This document shows, piece by piece, positions 1 through 8,639 of a stretch of DNA of 64,000 nt. The notes under the pieces are model-generated. The model searched no databases. It was not told the DNA's origin and saw only the letters and a list, made by a program, of their open reading frames with translations. The DNA is from Longimicrobium terrae (GTDB lineage Bacteria > Gemmatimonadota > Gemmatimonadetes > Longimicrobiales > Longimicrobiaceae). Position 1 is the stretch's first letter. Each line of letters begins with the position of its first letter. The position numbers and the translations under genes are program-made. The stretch covers positions 56,942 to 120,941 of the forward strand of contig NZ_JACHIA010000018.1 in the NCBI RefSeq assembly GCF_014202995.1. Reading direction: 5' to 3'.

Positions 1-995
1 AGTACTTCCTTGACCTGCACCTCGATGGCCGCGGCCACCTGCGGGTTTTCCTGCAGAAAGGCCTTGGCGTTCTCGCGCCCCTGCCCCAGCCGCACGTCGC
101 CGTACGAGAACCAGGCGCCGGACTTGTTGATCACGTCCTGCTCCACCGCCAGGTCCACGATGATGCCGTAGTGGTCGATGCCCACGTTGAACATGATGTC
201 GAAGTCCGCCTGCTTGAAGGGCGGCGCCACCTTGTTCTTGACGACCTTGACGCGCGTCTTGTTGCCCGTGAGCACGTCGCGGTCCTTGATGCTGCCGATG
301 CGGCGGATGTCCAGCCGCAGCGAGGCGTAGAACTTGAGCGCCCGGCCGCCGGTCGTCGTTTCCGGGCTGCCGAACATCACGCCGATCTTTTCACGGATCT
401 GGTTGGTGAAGATGACCGTGGTCTGCGTGCGGTTGATGGCTCCGGTCAGCTTGCGCAGCGCCTGGCTCATCAGGCGTGCCTGCAGGCCTACGTGGCTGTC
501 GCCCATTTCGCCTTCGATTTCCGCCCGGGGCACCAGCGCCGCCACGGAGTCGATGACGATGACGTCCACCGCGTTGGAGCGCACCAGCACTTCGGCGATC
601 TCCAGCCCCTGCTCACCCGTGTCCGGCTGCGACACCAGCAGGTTGTCGACGTCCACGCCCAGCTTGCGCGCGTACTCGATGTCCAGCGCGTGCTCCGCGT
701 CGATGAACGCGGCCACGCCGCCGATCTTCTGCGCGTTGGCGATCACGTGAAGGCAGAGCGTCGTCTTGCCGGACGACTCCGGGCCGTAGATCTCGGTCAC
801 GCGGCCGCGCGGAATGCCGCCCACGCCGATGCAGGCGTCAAGGTTGATGGCGCCCGTGGGGATGGCGGCCACCTGCACCTTGGGCCCGTTGACGCCCATC
901 CGCATGATGGAGCCCTTGCCGTACGCCTTTTCGATCTGGCCGATGGCGACGTTCAGGGCCTTCTTCTTGTCATCCGCGACTTCGACAAATGCCAT
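1..995 (-). CDS. recA: RecA recombinase (3' end outside window)
   Basis: RecA forms ATP-dependent filaments on single-stranded DNA, drives homologous recombination and activates the SOS response. The minus-strand frame starts at ATG 995 with [15 protein letters not shown] and stays open to the window edge, giving about 331 residues; only the C-terminal tail is missing. The Walker A motif GPESSGKTT, the sequence [10 protein letters not shown] (Walker B region) and the L2-like region with [22 protein letters not shown] are all readable. GAGGA sits 5 to 6 bases upstream of the start. A promoter and an inverted repeat lie in the leader. The threonine aldolase gene lies upstream on the same strand but recA has its own promoter. 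The identification is certain; SOS control is inferred. Confidence 0.97.
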   Translation of the reverse strand, partial: MAFVEVADDKKKALNVAIGQIEKAYGKGSIMRMGVNGPKVQVAAIPTGAINLDACIGVGGIPRGRVTEIYGPESSGKTTLCLHVIANAQKIGGVAAFIDAEHALDIEYARKLGVDVDNLLVSQPDTGEQGLEIAEVLVRSNAVDVIVIDSVAALVPRAEIEGEMGDSHVGLQARLMSQALRKLTGAINRTQTTVIFTNQIREKIGVMFGSPETTTGGRALKFYASLRLDIRRIGSIKDRDVLTGNKTRVKVVKNKVAPPFKQADFDIMFNVGIDHYGIIVDLAVEQDVINKSGAWFSYGDVRLGQGRENAKAFLQENPQVAAAIEVQVKEV

Positions 996-1017
996 GGGAA
1001 TTCCTCAGAGATAGCGT

Positions 1018-1034
1018 GTTCAGAAGCCGCGAAC
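1018..1034 (-). promoter_or_regulatory. GTTC-N9-GAAC inverted repeat in the recA leader
   Basis: An inverted repeat GTTC with a 9-base spacer and GAAC lies between the recA promoter and start codon. Such half-sites resemble parts of known LexA operators (GAAC-N4-GTTC in Gram-positives, GTTC-N7-GTTC in alphaproteobacteria), but neither the spacing nor the orientation matches them. It could be a lineage-specific SOS operator or chance. Confidence 0.25.
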
Positions 1035-1088
1035 GGCTGTGCGGACAATACACCGGGCCGGGAGGTGCGTTCCCGAAGATAAGGCGAA

Positions 1089-1117
1089 AGTTTACACGAA
1101 AGCGAAGCGGCGCACAA
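1089..1117 (-). promoter_or_regulatory. Sigma-70-type promoter of recA
   Basis: On the minus strand TTGTGC (1117-1112) is followed after 17 bases by TAAACT (1094-1089). The spacing is ideal and the hexamers match the consensus at four (TTGTGC) and four (TAAACT) positions. The predicted start near 1082 gives an 87-base leader. Confidence 0.55.
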
Positions 1118-1151
1118 GGGTTTTGTTCGCGCCGTGGACACGCTTTCCGGG

Positions 1152-2204
1152 TCAGCCCCGCGCGGCCTCCACAACCTCGCGCAAGGCTTGGGCGGCGCGG
1201 CGGATTCCGTCGTCGCCCACGTCCATGTGCAGCACGGAGCGCAGCCGACGCGGCCCGAACTGCGTCATCAGAATGCCGCGCTCCGCCAGCGCGGCCAGGA
1301 GGGCGGCCGGCTGCAGCGCCGCGTCTTCCAGGTCCAGCATGACGATGTTGGTGTCCGGCACGGCGGCCTGAATCCCGTCCACCGCGCCCGCGGCCTGTGC
1401 CAGTTCCCGCGCGCGGCGGTGATCCTGGGCGAGCAGCGGAAAGTTGTGCTCCAGCGCGTACAGCCCGGCCGCCGCCAGGATGCCGGCCTGCCGCATTCCC
1501 CCGCCCAGCCGCCGGCGCAGGCGCCAGGCGCGCTGCATGGTTTCCGCGTCGCCGCCCAGGATGGAACCCACGGGCGCGCCCAGCCCCTTGGAAAGCGCGA
1601 ACATCACCGTGTCTGCCTCCGCCGCCCAGGCGGACATGGGCGTGCCGGTCGCCACGGAGGCGTTCGGCAGGCGCGCGCCGTCCAGGTGCACGCGCACGCC
1701 CCGCTCACGCGCCACGTCGCGCACCGCGCGCATCCGCTCCAGCGGCAGAATGCGCCCGCCCGCGCTGTTGTGGGTGTTTTCCACGCACACCAGCGAGGTC
1801 TGCGGCAGGTACGGCGTGTCCGGGCGGATGGCCTCAGCCACCAGGTCCGGGTCCAGCAGGCCGTCCGGCGTCTGCACCGCGCGCAGCTGCACGCCGCCCC
1901 ACGCCGCCGCCGCGCCCTCTTCGTAGTTCAGGATGTGGCCACCCGCGTCGATCACGGCCTCTGTTCCCGGCTGGGCCCACACCAGCACGCCCGCCGTGTT
2001 GGCCATGATGCCGCTGGGAAAGAACAGGGCGGCCTCCTTGCCCAGCAGCTGCGCCGCAGCCCGCTCCAGCGCCGCCACCGTGGGGTCGTCGCCCAGCACC
2101 GCGTCGCCCACCTCGGCTTCGGCGATGGCGCGGCGCATTTCGGGCGAGGGGCGCGTCACCGTGTCGGAACGCAGATCTACCATGTCGCGAGCGGATTCGG
2201 GCAT
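1152..2204 (-). CDS. ltaE: Low-specificity L-threonine aldolase
   Basis: This is a PLP-dependent fold-type I aldolase that cleaves L-threonine or L-allo-threonine to glycine and acetaldehyde in the cytoplasm. The protein is 350 residues, usual for the family. It begins with the family signature DLRSDTVTRP at 10-19; FFPSG...N at 61-69 and HLDGARLPNA at 173-182 follow, and the PLP-binding lysine is K206 in SKGLGAPVGS. The ATG at 2204 is preferred over the internal Met8 because GAAGGA lies 6 bases upstream. It stands alone between recA and a 640 bp non-coding stretch. Confidence 0.93.
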   Translation of the reverse strand: MPESARDMVDLRSDTVTRPSPEMRRAIAEAEVGDAVLGDDPTVAALERAAAQLLGKEAALFFPSGIMANTAGVLVWAQPGTEAVIDAGGHILNYEEGAAAAWGGVQLRAVQTPDGLLDPDLVAEAIRPDTPYLPQTSLVCVENTHNSAGGRILPLERMRAVRDVARERGVRVHLDGARLPNASVATGTPMSAWAAEADTVMFALSKGLGAPVGSILGGDAETMQRAWRLRRRLGGGMRQAGILAAAGLYALEHNFPLLAQDHRRARELAQAAGAVDGIQAAVPDTNIVMLDLEDAALQPAALLAALAERGILMTQFGPRRLRSVLHMDVGDDGIRRAAQALREVVEAARG

Positions 2205-2796
2205 CGTTCATCCTTCAGGGAATCGTGGGAGGCGGAAAGATCCCCATCCGCCGACGCTCCGGCAAGGGACGCGCGCGTGCCCTCCATCCTCTTCCATCCC
2301 GGCGGGGCACCCCTCCAGCCAAGTCACGTCCATCCCCCCACCGAATACTCATGGAAGCTTCTCTCCTCCATTCCTGGGTTGATCTGCCCGTCCTGACATG
2401 GCGCCGTCATTCCGCGCTGATTACCGCGGGTTGCCGCAGATTACCGCATGCGCTCCCGGTTTTCCTGCGGAAATCAGCATTCCCGGAAGAGTTGCGCGGC
2501 GGAATTGCTCCCCAATCTCCGCATCACATCTCAATTTTTTCGCTTGCCCCAATTATCGCGGATTACCGCAGAACCCTTTATGAGCGACTCGCGGAAGGAG
2601 CGCGCGGCGTGTTCACTTTCAATACATACAGACCCGAAAGGCTCCGAACAAGGGCATTCGGGTGTCTGGCGAAAGATCGTGTCGCAGGTGGAAAATCAGG
2701 CGCGATCACAACGGGCCAGCCACGTGGCAACAAGATTTTTCGACCGGATGGCGGGACGCGCGTTCGTGTCCGGTTTGGGATGGACGAAACACGGAA
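2205..2796. other. Non-coding stretch upstream of the aldolase gene
   Basis: About 590 bases without a convincing gene. It is less GC-rich than its surroundings in places (for example 2530-2660). It contains three copies of GATTACCGC at 2419-2427, 2439-2447 and 2561-2569, the first two exactly 20 bases apart. No clear promoter for the aldolase was found. Confidence 0.5.
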
Positions 2797-2823
2797 AGCG
2801 CGCCTCCCGACGGGAGGCGCGCT
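2797..2823 (-). terminator. Hairpin terminator after the hisA operon
   Basis: A perfect 12 bp stem (2797-2808 with 2812-2823) with a 3-base loop lies 23 bases past the stop of the last gene of the dcw-hisA unit. The minus strand then reads GCTTTCCGTGTTTCG, a weak T tract. Confidence 0.7.
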
Positions 2824-2846
2824 GGAGATCCGCAGTATCCGGACGA

Positions 2847-3080
2847 TCAGTTGGTGTCGGCGACTTCGGCCTTGAGGCCCAGATCGGTGAGCATGGAGAC
2901 GAGATCGTACGCGGCGAACTCGTCATCCAGATCGATCTCCACCCGCTCGCCGGCGCGCACCTGCTCGAACATGCGCATGGCCTCGGGATGCGTGAGGCCG
3001 GTGTAGTTCTGCAGCACGTTCACGACCGCGTGGCCGCTGGCCCGCCCGCGTGAGCCGGTGAGCACCTCGCGCGACATCAT
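2847..3080 (-). CDS. Small protein resembling the ribosomal L7/L12 C-terminal domain
   Basis: A 77-residue protein of unknown role. Its ATG overlaps the hisA stop in an ATGA junction, so it is probably translationally coupled. Residues 17-72 follow the pattern of the L7/L12 C-terminal domain: V..VL...TGL...EAM...E near 18-39, then an acidic helix DEFAAYDLVSMLTDLGLKAEV near 53-73. L7/L12-like domains recruit translational GTPases in true L7/L12, but this protein lacks the N-terminal dimerisation domain and hinge, so that role cannot be assumed. A hairpin terminator follows it. Confidence 0.75.
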   Translation of the reverse strand: MMSREVLTGSRGRASGHAVVNVLQNYTGLTHPEAMRMFEQVRAGERVEIDLDDEFAAYDLVSMLTDLGLKAEVADTN

Positions 3081-3814
3081 CGCGCGGCCCGCAGCGCCTC
3101 GCCCACGTCCACCGCGCCCTCGTAGATGGCGCGGCCCATGATGGCGCCGGAAATTCCGCGTCCCTCGCGCGCCGCCGCCGCGCAGGCGCGTACGTCGTCG
3201 ATCCCGCGCATGCCGCCGGAAACGATCACTTCCGCACCGGCGTGCGCGGCCAGCTCGGCGGACAGGTCCAGGTTGGGCCCCATCATCATCCCGTCCCGCT
3301 CGATGTCGGTGTGGATGATCGTCCGCACGCCATATTCGACGAGCGTGCGGGCCAGGTCGAACAGGTCCGTCCCGCTTTCCTCCACCCAGCCGCGCGCCGC
3401 GGGACGCCTGCCGCGCGCGTCCAGGCCGACGGCGATGCGGTCCGCGCCCCAGCGGGCGACGGCCGTGCGCACCAGCTCCGGGTTCTCGATCGCGGCCGTG
3501 CCGATGACGGCGCGCGCGGCGCCGGCCTCCAGCACTTCCTCCAGGTCCGCTTCCGTCCGCAGTCCCCCGCCGGTCTGCACGCGAACACCGGCGGTGGCGG
3601 CAAGCGAACGGATCAGCGCGCGGTTGCTCCCGTCCCCGAAGGCGGCGTCCAGGTCCACGACGTGAATCCACTCCGCGCCCGCCGCGGCGAACCCCGCGGC
3701 GACGGCGGCGGGATCGTCGCCGTAGACCGTTTCCCGCTCCGCCATCCCCTTTTCCAGCCGCACGCAGCGGCCCCGGCGCAGGTCGATGGCCGGGTACAGC
3801 GCAAATTCCGCCAT
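3077..3814 (-). CDS. hisA: HisA, phosphoribosylformimino-AICAR isomerase
   Basis: HisA performs the Amadori isomerisation of ProFAR to PRFAR, step four of histidine biosynthesis. The 245-residue (beta-alpha)8 barrel begins YPAIDLRRGRCVRL with catalytic-type D11. It has the phosphate loops QTGGGLR and VSGGMRG and the second-half sequence HTDIERDGMMMGPN. The start overlaps the upstream M23 gene stop (TGATG) and its end overlaps the next small gene. No other his gene is in the window, so it has been separated from its pathway and rides at the end of the division operon. Confidence 0.95.
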   Translation of the reverse strand: MAEFALYPAIDLRRGRCVRLEKGMAERETVYGDDPAAVAAGFAAAGAEWIHVVDLDAAFGDGSNRALIRSLAATAGVRVQTGGGLRTEADLEEVLEAGAARAVIGTAAIENPELVRTAVARWGADRIAVGLDARGRRPAARGWVEESGTDLFDLARTLVEYGVRTIIHTDIERDGMMMGPNLDLSAELAAHAGAEVIVSGGMRGIDDVRACAAAAREGRGISGAIMGRAIYEGAVDVGEALRAAR

Positions 3815-5109
3815 CAGCCGCGGTCGCCCGTGCGGGCGCTGTCGCGCTTGGCGAGGCGCGGGCCGGAGACGCGCTCCAGGGCGGCCGTGCGCAGGTCGCG
3901 CGCGGCGCGGAAGCGGCCCCTGGCGCCGCCCGGGATGGGCGCGCCGGTCAGGTAGCGGATGGACGACGGATCGACGGGGCGGCCGTCCATGTGGAACTCG
4001 TAGTGCAGGTGCGGCCCGGTGCTGAGCCCCGTGGTGCCCACGAAGCCGATCAGCTGGCCCTGGCGCACGCGGACGCCGGGACGGATGCCGGGCGCGAAGC
4101 CGCGCATGTGGCCGTAGCGGCTGCCGTATCCCCGCTGGTGGCGGATTTCCACAAGGTTGCCGTATCCGCCCGCCCACCCGGCGCGCGCGATCACCCCGTC
4201 GCCCACGGCGCGGACCGGCGTGCCCATGGAGGCCGCGTAGTCGATGCCCTGGTGCGCGCGCACGCGGCGCAGGATGGGGTGAAAGCGGCCGCTGGTAAAG
4301 ACGCTGCTGATGCGGCGGAACTCCAGCGGCGCCCGCAGGAACGCGCGCTTGAGCGACTCGCCGTCGCCGTCGTAGAACTCGTCCAGCCCGTCCACGGTGA
4401 AGCGGTAGGCGTCGTGCGCGCGGCCGTCGATGTCGAACTGCACGGCCAGGATGCGCGACGAGCGCGCGCTGCCGTCCGGGCGCACCATCCGCTCGTACAG
4501 GATGCGAAAGGTGTCGCCCACCTTGAGGTCGCGCGAAAAGTCGATCTGCCAGGGAAACACGCTGTCCGCCAGCAGGTCCGCCACGCGCTGCCGCTCGCCG
4601 CGGGGCACGTCGCCCTCGCCGTCCATCAGCGCCTGATACAGCGACCGGCGCACGCTTCCCGCCAGCACCGTGGTATCCGTGTGGACCGCGACCTCTTCCA
4701 CCCGCGCGTTCCATCCCGCGCCCGCGGGGCGCAGCGAAAGGCGGCGGTCCGCGTCCAGCCGCGTGCTGACGGCGCGCACGGCGCCGGTGCGCGTGGAACG
4801 GCGGTACTCCACCACCAGCCCGGGGCGCACGGTACGCGGGTCCTGCACCTGGGACAGCTGCTCCAGCAGCGCGCGGGTGGCCGTCAGGTCCAGCTTGGTG
4901 CGGTCCAGAAGCTCCGAAAGCGTTTCGCCGCGGCGCAGCGTGTCGGCAAAGGCAAGCTCCGCGGGGCGGGCCTGCGCCGCCGGAAGCCACGCCGGCGGTG
5001 CCTCCATCTGCTGTTCGGCGGCGCGGAGAGTGGCCAGGCGCTGAACGCCGAGCGCCGCGCCCAGCGCGCAGAGCGCGCCGGCGGCGATGATGCGGGCGGG
5101 ACGAGACAT
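3814..5109 (-). CDS. M23 (LytM-type) peptidoglycan endopeptidase
   Basis: A periplasmic or membrane-anchored murein hydrolase of 431 residues. An N-terminal hydrophobic segment at about 6-22 (signal anchor) is followed by a LysM/OapA-like module near 50-105 (GETLSELLDR...VRPGLVVEY) and a middle domain. The M23 domain spans about 270-400, with zinc ligands H286 and D290 in AHQGIDYAA and H367/H369 in GPHLHYEF. The ATG at 5109 is chosen because AGGAAG lies 4-5 bases upstream; a longer reading would put the signal anchor internally. Its position just after ftsZ suggests septal wall splitting. A long hairpin separates it from ftsZ, so it may be expressed at a lower level. Confidence 0.88.
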   Translation of the reverse strand: MSRPARIIAAGALCALGAALGVQRLATLRAAEQQMEAPPAWLPAAQARPAELAFADTLRRGETLSELLDRTKLDLTATRALLEQLSQVQDPRTVRPGLVVEYRRSTRTGAVRAVSTRLDADRRLSLRPAGAGWNARVEEVAVHTDTTVLAGSVRRSLYQALMDGEGDVPRGERQRVADLLADSVFPWQIDFSRDLKVGDTFRILYERMVRPDGSARSSRILAVQFDIDGRAHDAYRFTVDGLDEFYDGDGESLKRAFLRAPLEFRRISSVFTSGRFHPILRRVRAHQGIDYAASMGTPVRAVGDGVIARAGWAGGYGNLVEIRHQRGYGSRYGHMRGFAPGIRPGVRVRQGQLIGFVGTTGLSTGPHLHYEFHMDGRPVDPSSIRYLTGAPIPGGARGRFRAARDLRTAALERVSGPRLAKRDSARTGDRG

Positions 5110-5172
5110 CCGTCTTCCTGCTTGGGGGTTGCAATCCTGTCCGGCCGGGGGAACGCGGCCGGGCACCAGAGA

Positions 5173-5208
5173 CTCGCCTCCCCGCGGCGTGGGCCGCGAG
5201 GAGGCGAG
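5173..5208 (-). terminator. Long hairpin between ftsZ and the M23 gene
   Basis: A stem of nine perfect pairs, one C-A mismatch and six further pairs closes on a GTGG loop. It lies about 10 bases past the ftsZ stop. There is no strong T run, so it may attenuate rather than fully stop transcription into the M23-hisA genes, or protect the ftsZ mRNA 3' end. Confidence 0.55.
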
Positions 5209-5218
5209 GGGGCCGGCT

Positions 5219-6517
5219 TCAGTCCATCTGCCGGCGGATAAAGGTAGGAATCTCGAGGTCGCTGGGGACCTTGGGCTCCGGCCGCGGCGGCATCTTGTGC
5301 AGCGGCGTCACCCCCGGCTGTGCCTCGGCGCGCGGCTCGGGGCGGTGCTCCAGCCGCTCCGCGCGCGGCTCCATCCGCGGCTCGGGGCGGCTGTCCATCC
5401 CCGAAGAACGAGAGTCCAGCGACGAGCGCGCGTCGCCGGAAGCCGGACGCGGCGGGTAGGCCGTGCGCGTCCCCGCGATATCGGCGCCCGCGGGGGAGCG
5501 GCCGTGCGAGCGGAAGTCGGCGCGGATCACGCCGTCCAGCCGGTCGGGGATGATGGCGTCCTTTTCAAAGCCGGTGGCGATCACCGTGACGCGCACCTCT
5601 TCCTTCATGCTGGGGTCGTGCACGGCGCCAAAGATGATCTCGGCGTCGTCGCCCGCGGCTTCCTGGATGATGGAGGAGATCGTCGTGACCTCGTCGATCG
5701 CCAGGTCCATTCCGCCGGTGATGTTGATGAGCACGCCCGCCGCGCCGCTGATGGAGATGTTGTCCAGCAGCGGCGAGCTGATGGCCTCCTGCGCGGCCTC
5801 CATCGACCGGTTTTCGCCCCGTCCGAAGCCGGTGCCCATGAGCGCCGCGCCGCGGTTGCTCATCACCGTGCGCACGTCGGCGAAGTCCACGTTCACCTCG
5901 CCGGTCACGCGGATCAGGTCGGAGATGCCCTGCGTGGCGTGCAGCAGCACCTCGTCCGCCTTCTTGAGCGCGTCCTTGAAGCTGGTGCCCTTGCCCACGA
6001 CGGCCAGGAGCCGCTCGTTGGGCACCACGATCATGGTGTCCGCCGCGCGCTTCAGCTCGGCAAGGCCCTGCTCGGCCTGCTTCATCCGCTTCTTGCCCTC
6101 GAACAGAAAGGGCTTGGTGACGATGGCGATGGTGAGCGCCCCCATCTCCCGCGCCATTTCCGCGATCAGCGGGGCGGCGCCGGTGCCGGTGCCGCCGCCC
6201 ATGCCGGCGGTGATGAAGACCAGGTCGGCGCCGTCCAGCGCGCGCCGCATCTCATCCCGGTTCTCCTCCAGCGCCTGCGCGCCGATTTCCGGGCGCGCGC
6301 CGGCGCCCAGGCCGCGGGTGAGCTTGTGCCCGATCTGAATGCGGACGTCGGCCTTGCTGAGCTTCAGGACCTGCGCGTCGGTGTTCACCGAAATGAAGTC
6401 GACGCCCTCCAGGTCCTCCTCGATCATGCGGTTGACGGCGTTGCCGCCGCCGCCACCCACGCCCACCACCTTCATGCGGGCGTTCTGGGTCATCGTTTCG
6501 TCGTACTCGAAGACCAT
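5219..6517 (-). CDS. ftsZ: FtsZ, tubulin-like division GTPase
   Basis: FtsZ polymerises with GTP at mid-cell and scaffolds the divisome. The protein is 432 residues. The N-terminal nucleotide loop is [13 protein letters not shown] (19-31), the tubulin signature GGGTGTG is at 107-113, and the synergy region NTHADF-like element appears as [15 protein letters not shown] proline/arginine-rich linker follows about residue 320. The C-terminal peptide [13 protein letters not shown] is the conserved FtsA/ZipA/MraZ-era docking tail. GGGGAG lies 9 bases before the ATG. It is the last core dcw gene, 69 bases after ftsA. Confidence 0.98.
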   Translation of the reverse strand: MVFEYDETMTQNARMKVVGVGGGGGNAVNRMIEEDLEGVDFISVNTDAQVLKLSKADVRIQIGHKLTRGLGAGARPEIGAQALEENRDEMRRALDGADLVFITAGMGGGTGTGAAPLIAEMAREMGALTIAIVTKPFLFEGKKRMKQAEQGLAELKRAADTMIVVPNERLLAVVGKGTSFKDALKKADEVLLHATQGISDLIRVTGEVNVDFADVRTVMSNRGAALMGTGFGRGENRSMEAAQEAISSPLLDNISISGAAGVLINITGGMDLAIDEVTTISSIIQEAAGDDAEIIFGAVHDPSMKEEVRVTVIATGFEKDAIIPDRLDGVIRADFRSHGRSPAGADIAGTRTAYPPRPASGDARSSLDSRSSGMDSRPEPRMEPRAERLEHRPEPRAEAQPGVTPLHKMPPRPEPKVPSDLEIPTFIRRQMD

Positions 6518-6586
6518 GTGCGCTGGCTCCCCAGGGGAGAAAATTCTGAACAGAAAGAACTAAAAAGCAGGCGACCGCGCGGGCTT

Positions 6587-7849
6587 CTAGAAGAAGTCCG
6601 CGAACCAGTCGCTGATGCGCTTTACGATGCCGTTGACCGAAGCGCCGGCGAGGGCGCTGCTTTCGGGAGTGTCCGTGATGAGGCGTCGCGACCCGTAGAC
6701 CGCGAGTCCGGCGGCGGTCGCAAACTTGGGGCGGCGGACGGAATCCGCAAGCCCGCCGAGTCCCTCGCCGGGCACGCCGATGCGCACGGACGAGGCAAAG
6801 GTGCGCTCCGCCAGCTCCACCACGCCCTGCAGCGCGGCGCCGCCGCCGGTGAGCACCACGCCGCCGCCCAGCTCGCCCCCGCCGAACCCCGCGCGCTCCA
6901 GCTCGGCCGCGACGAGCCCAAAGATCTCGTCCATCCGCTGCTCGATGATGTGCGCCAGCAGCTCGCGCGCGACGTGGCGCGTCTGCCCCGCCGCCGCGCC
7001 CGGGATCTCGAACGTTTCATCCGGCCGCACGAAGTCCGCGCGGGCCACGCCGAAGCGCTCCTTGGCGCGCCCCGCCTCGGCGTACGGAAGCGAGAGGCCC
7101 TTGGCGATGTCGTTCGTGACCGTCGCGCCGCCCCAGGGGAGCGAGGTCAGGTGCTTGATCTTGCGCTCGTGAAAGACGCACAGGTCCGTCGTCCCCCCGC
7201 CCAGTTCCACGAGGGCGACGCCGATCTCCATCTCGTCTTCCGTCAGCACGGCGAGCGACGAGGCCAGCGGCTCCAGCACGAGCTCCGCGACGGTGTAGCC
7301 GGCGCGGGTGACGGCCTTGCGCACGTTCTGGCTGGCGCTGGCGCTGCCGGTGACGATGAAGACCTCGGCCTCCAGCCGGGTCCCCGCCATGCCGACGGGG
7401 TCGCGGATGCCGTCCTGCGCGTCGACGATGTACTCCTGCGGGATCGCGTGGATCAGCTCGCGGTCGCCGGGGATGACCACGGCGCGGGCGACTTCCTGCA
7501 CGCGGTCCACGTCGCCCGTGCGGATCTCACCGTCCCCCGCCGGGCGCCCGCCGACGGCGACGACGCCGGTGCTGGGCCAGGCGTGGATGTGCTCGCCCGC
7601 GATGCCGGTGTACAGCCGCTGCACGGTCACGCCGGCCATCAATTCCGCTTCCTTGACCGCCTTGCGCACGGACTCGGTGGTGGCCTCGATGTCGGTGACG
7701 ATCTCGCGGCGGATGCCGCCGGTGCGCGCCTGCCCCACCCCCAGCACCTTGACCTGGGCGCGGTGGGGGGCATCGCCCGACACCTCCGCGATGACCACGG
7801 CGGTCTTGCTCGAGCCGATGTCCAGGCCTGCGACGATGGAAGAACGCAT
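6587..7849 (-). CDS. ftsA: FtsA, actin-like divisome membrane anchor
   Basis: FtsA tethers FtsZ to the membrane and recruits late division proteins. The 420-residue protein has the actin-family phosphate-1 loop LDIGSSKT (9-16), the SHS2 (1C) domain within roughly 85-165, phosphate-2 ELGGGTTDL near 207, and the adenosine motif VLTGGGA in the C-terminal third. The last 15 residues, GIVKRISDWFADFF, form the amphipathic membrane-targeting helix. It lies between ftsQ (25-base gap) and ftsZ, the standard order. Confidence 0.97.
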   Translation of the reverse strand: MRSSIVAGLDIGSSKTAVVIAEVSGDAPHRAQVKVLGVGQARTGGIRREIVTDIEATTESVRKAVKEAELMAGVTVQRLYTGIAGEHIHAWPSTGVVAVGGRPAGDGEIRTGDVDRVQEVARAVVIPGDRELIHAIPQEYIVDAQDGIRDPVGMAGTRLEAEVFIVTGSASASQNVRKAVTRAGYTVAELVLEPLASSLAVLTEDEMEIGVALVELGGGTTDLCVFHERKIKHLTSLPWGGATVTNDIAKGLSLPYAEAGRAKERFGVARADFVRPDETFEIPGAAAGQTRHVARELLAHIIEQRMDEIFGLVAAELERAGFGGGELGGGVVLTGGGAALQGVVELAERTFASSVRIGVPGEGLGGLADSVRRPKFATAAGLAVYGSRRLITDTPESSALAGASVNGIVKRISDWFADFF

Positions 7850-7874
7850 CAGTTCCGGAAGCGTGGGCTGCGGG

Positions 7875-8639
7875 TCAGGTACGCGGCGGCGCGGGGGCCG
7901 TCGCGGGGGTGCTGCCAGGCGCGATCAGGCGGACCACCACCTGGTCCGCGTAGCGCGCGTCGACGACGGCGCGTCCGCCCGCGCCCAGGCGGCGGTCCAC
8001 GTCCGCCAGGGCGGCGCGAAGCTGCGTAAGCCGGGGCTCGCCGGCGCCGGAGGCCAGCAGCACCTCTGCCCGCGGCGCGGACATGAAGAGCCGCGTCCCG
8101 GCCCGGGTGGAGCGGACTTCGCTCACCCGCGCCATCAGCATGGGATCGGCGTCGGCCAGGCGCGCGGCCTCGGCCAGCACGGCCAGGGTGGCGCGGTCGC
8201 GGACGCGGGTGGCCGTGTCTGGCGCCGTCCCCGCGATCGGCAGGTCCACCGGGACGCGGGCGGGATCCACCGGAAGAATCTCCCCCGTCGCCGTCGCGGG
8301 TCGCAGCGTGCCGGCGGACACGAAGGCGGCCGGGCGCTTTTCGACGATGCGGATGCGCAGCGTGGCGGGAAAGCGCCGCTCCACGCGCGCGTCGGCGATC
8401 ACCGGATGGCGGCGCAGCGCGGCTTCCCACGCGGCCGGGTCCGTGTACACGTTGTCGCCGATGCGCACGCCGGAGGCGGCGACGACCTCGTGCGGGGCCA
8501 GCAGGCGCGATCCGGCCACCTCCACGCGGTCCGCGGCGAACCACTGCACGTGGCGCAGCACCGACGGGCCCCAGAACGGAGACGATCCGCCCGCCGCCAG
8601 CAGCGTGGCGAGAATGCCCAGGCGCGCGGCGCGCTTCAT
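7875..8639 (-). CDS. ftsQ: FtsQ/DivIB cell division protein
   Basis: FtsQ is a single-pass inner-membrane protein that links early and late divisome components through FtsL and FtsB. The frame gives 254 residues: a transmembrane segment near 5-25, then a POTRA domain beginning RVEVAGSRLLAPHEVVAASG and a beta domain to about 235. The tail is rich in Ala and Pro. The ATG at 8639 overlaps the murC stop (ATGA). The sequence is poorly conserved, as usual for FtsQ, and identification rests on POTRA shape and position. Confidence 0.9.
   Translation of the reverse strand: MKRAARLGILATLLAAGGSSPFWGPSVLRHVQWFAADRVEVAGSRLLAPHEVVAASGVRIGDNVYTDPAAWEAALRRHPVIADARVERRFPATLRIRIVEKRPAAFVSAGTLRPATATGEILPVDPARVPVDLPIAGTAPDTATRVRDRATLAVLAEAARLADADPMLMARVSEVRSTRAGTRLFMSAPRAEVLLASGAGEPRLTQLRAALADVDRRLGAGGRAVVDARYADQVVVRLIAPGSTPATAPAPPRT

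Noticed and set aside
3671..5134. hisA read as one long protein with upstream frame (3077-5134)
   Set aside because: The upstream portion is out of frame with the M23 gene and meaningless; HisA starts at 3814 with a normal N terminus.
5087..8029. 980-codon plus-strand open frame across ftsZ and ftsA
   Set aside because: Shadow of two certain genes; long open antisense frames are expected at this GC content.
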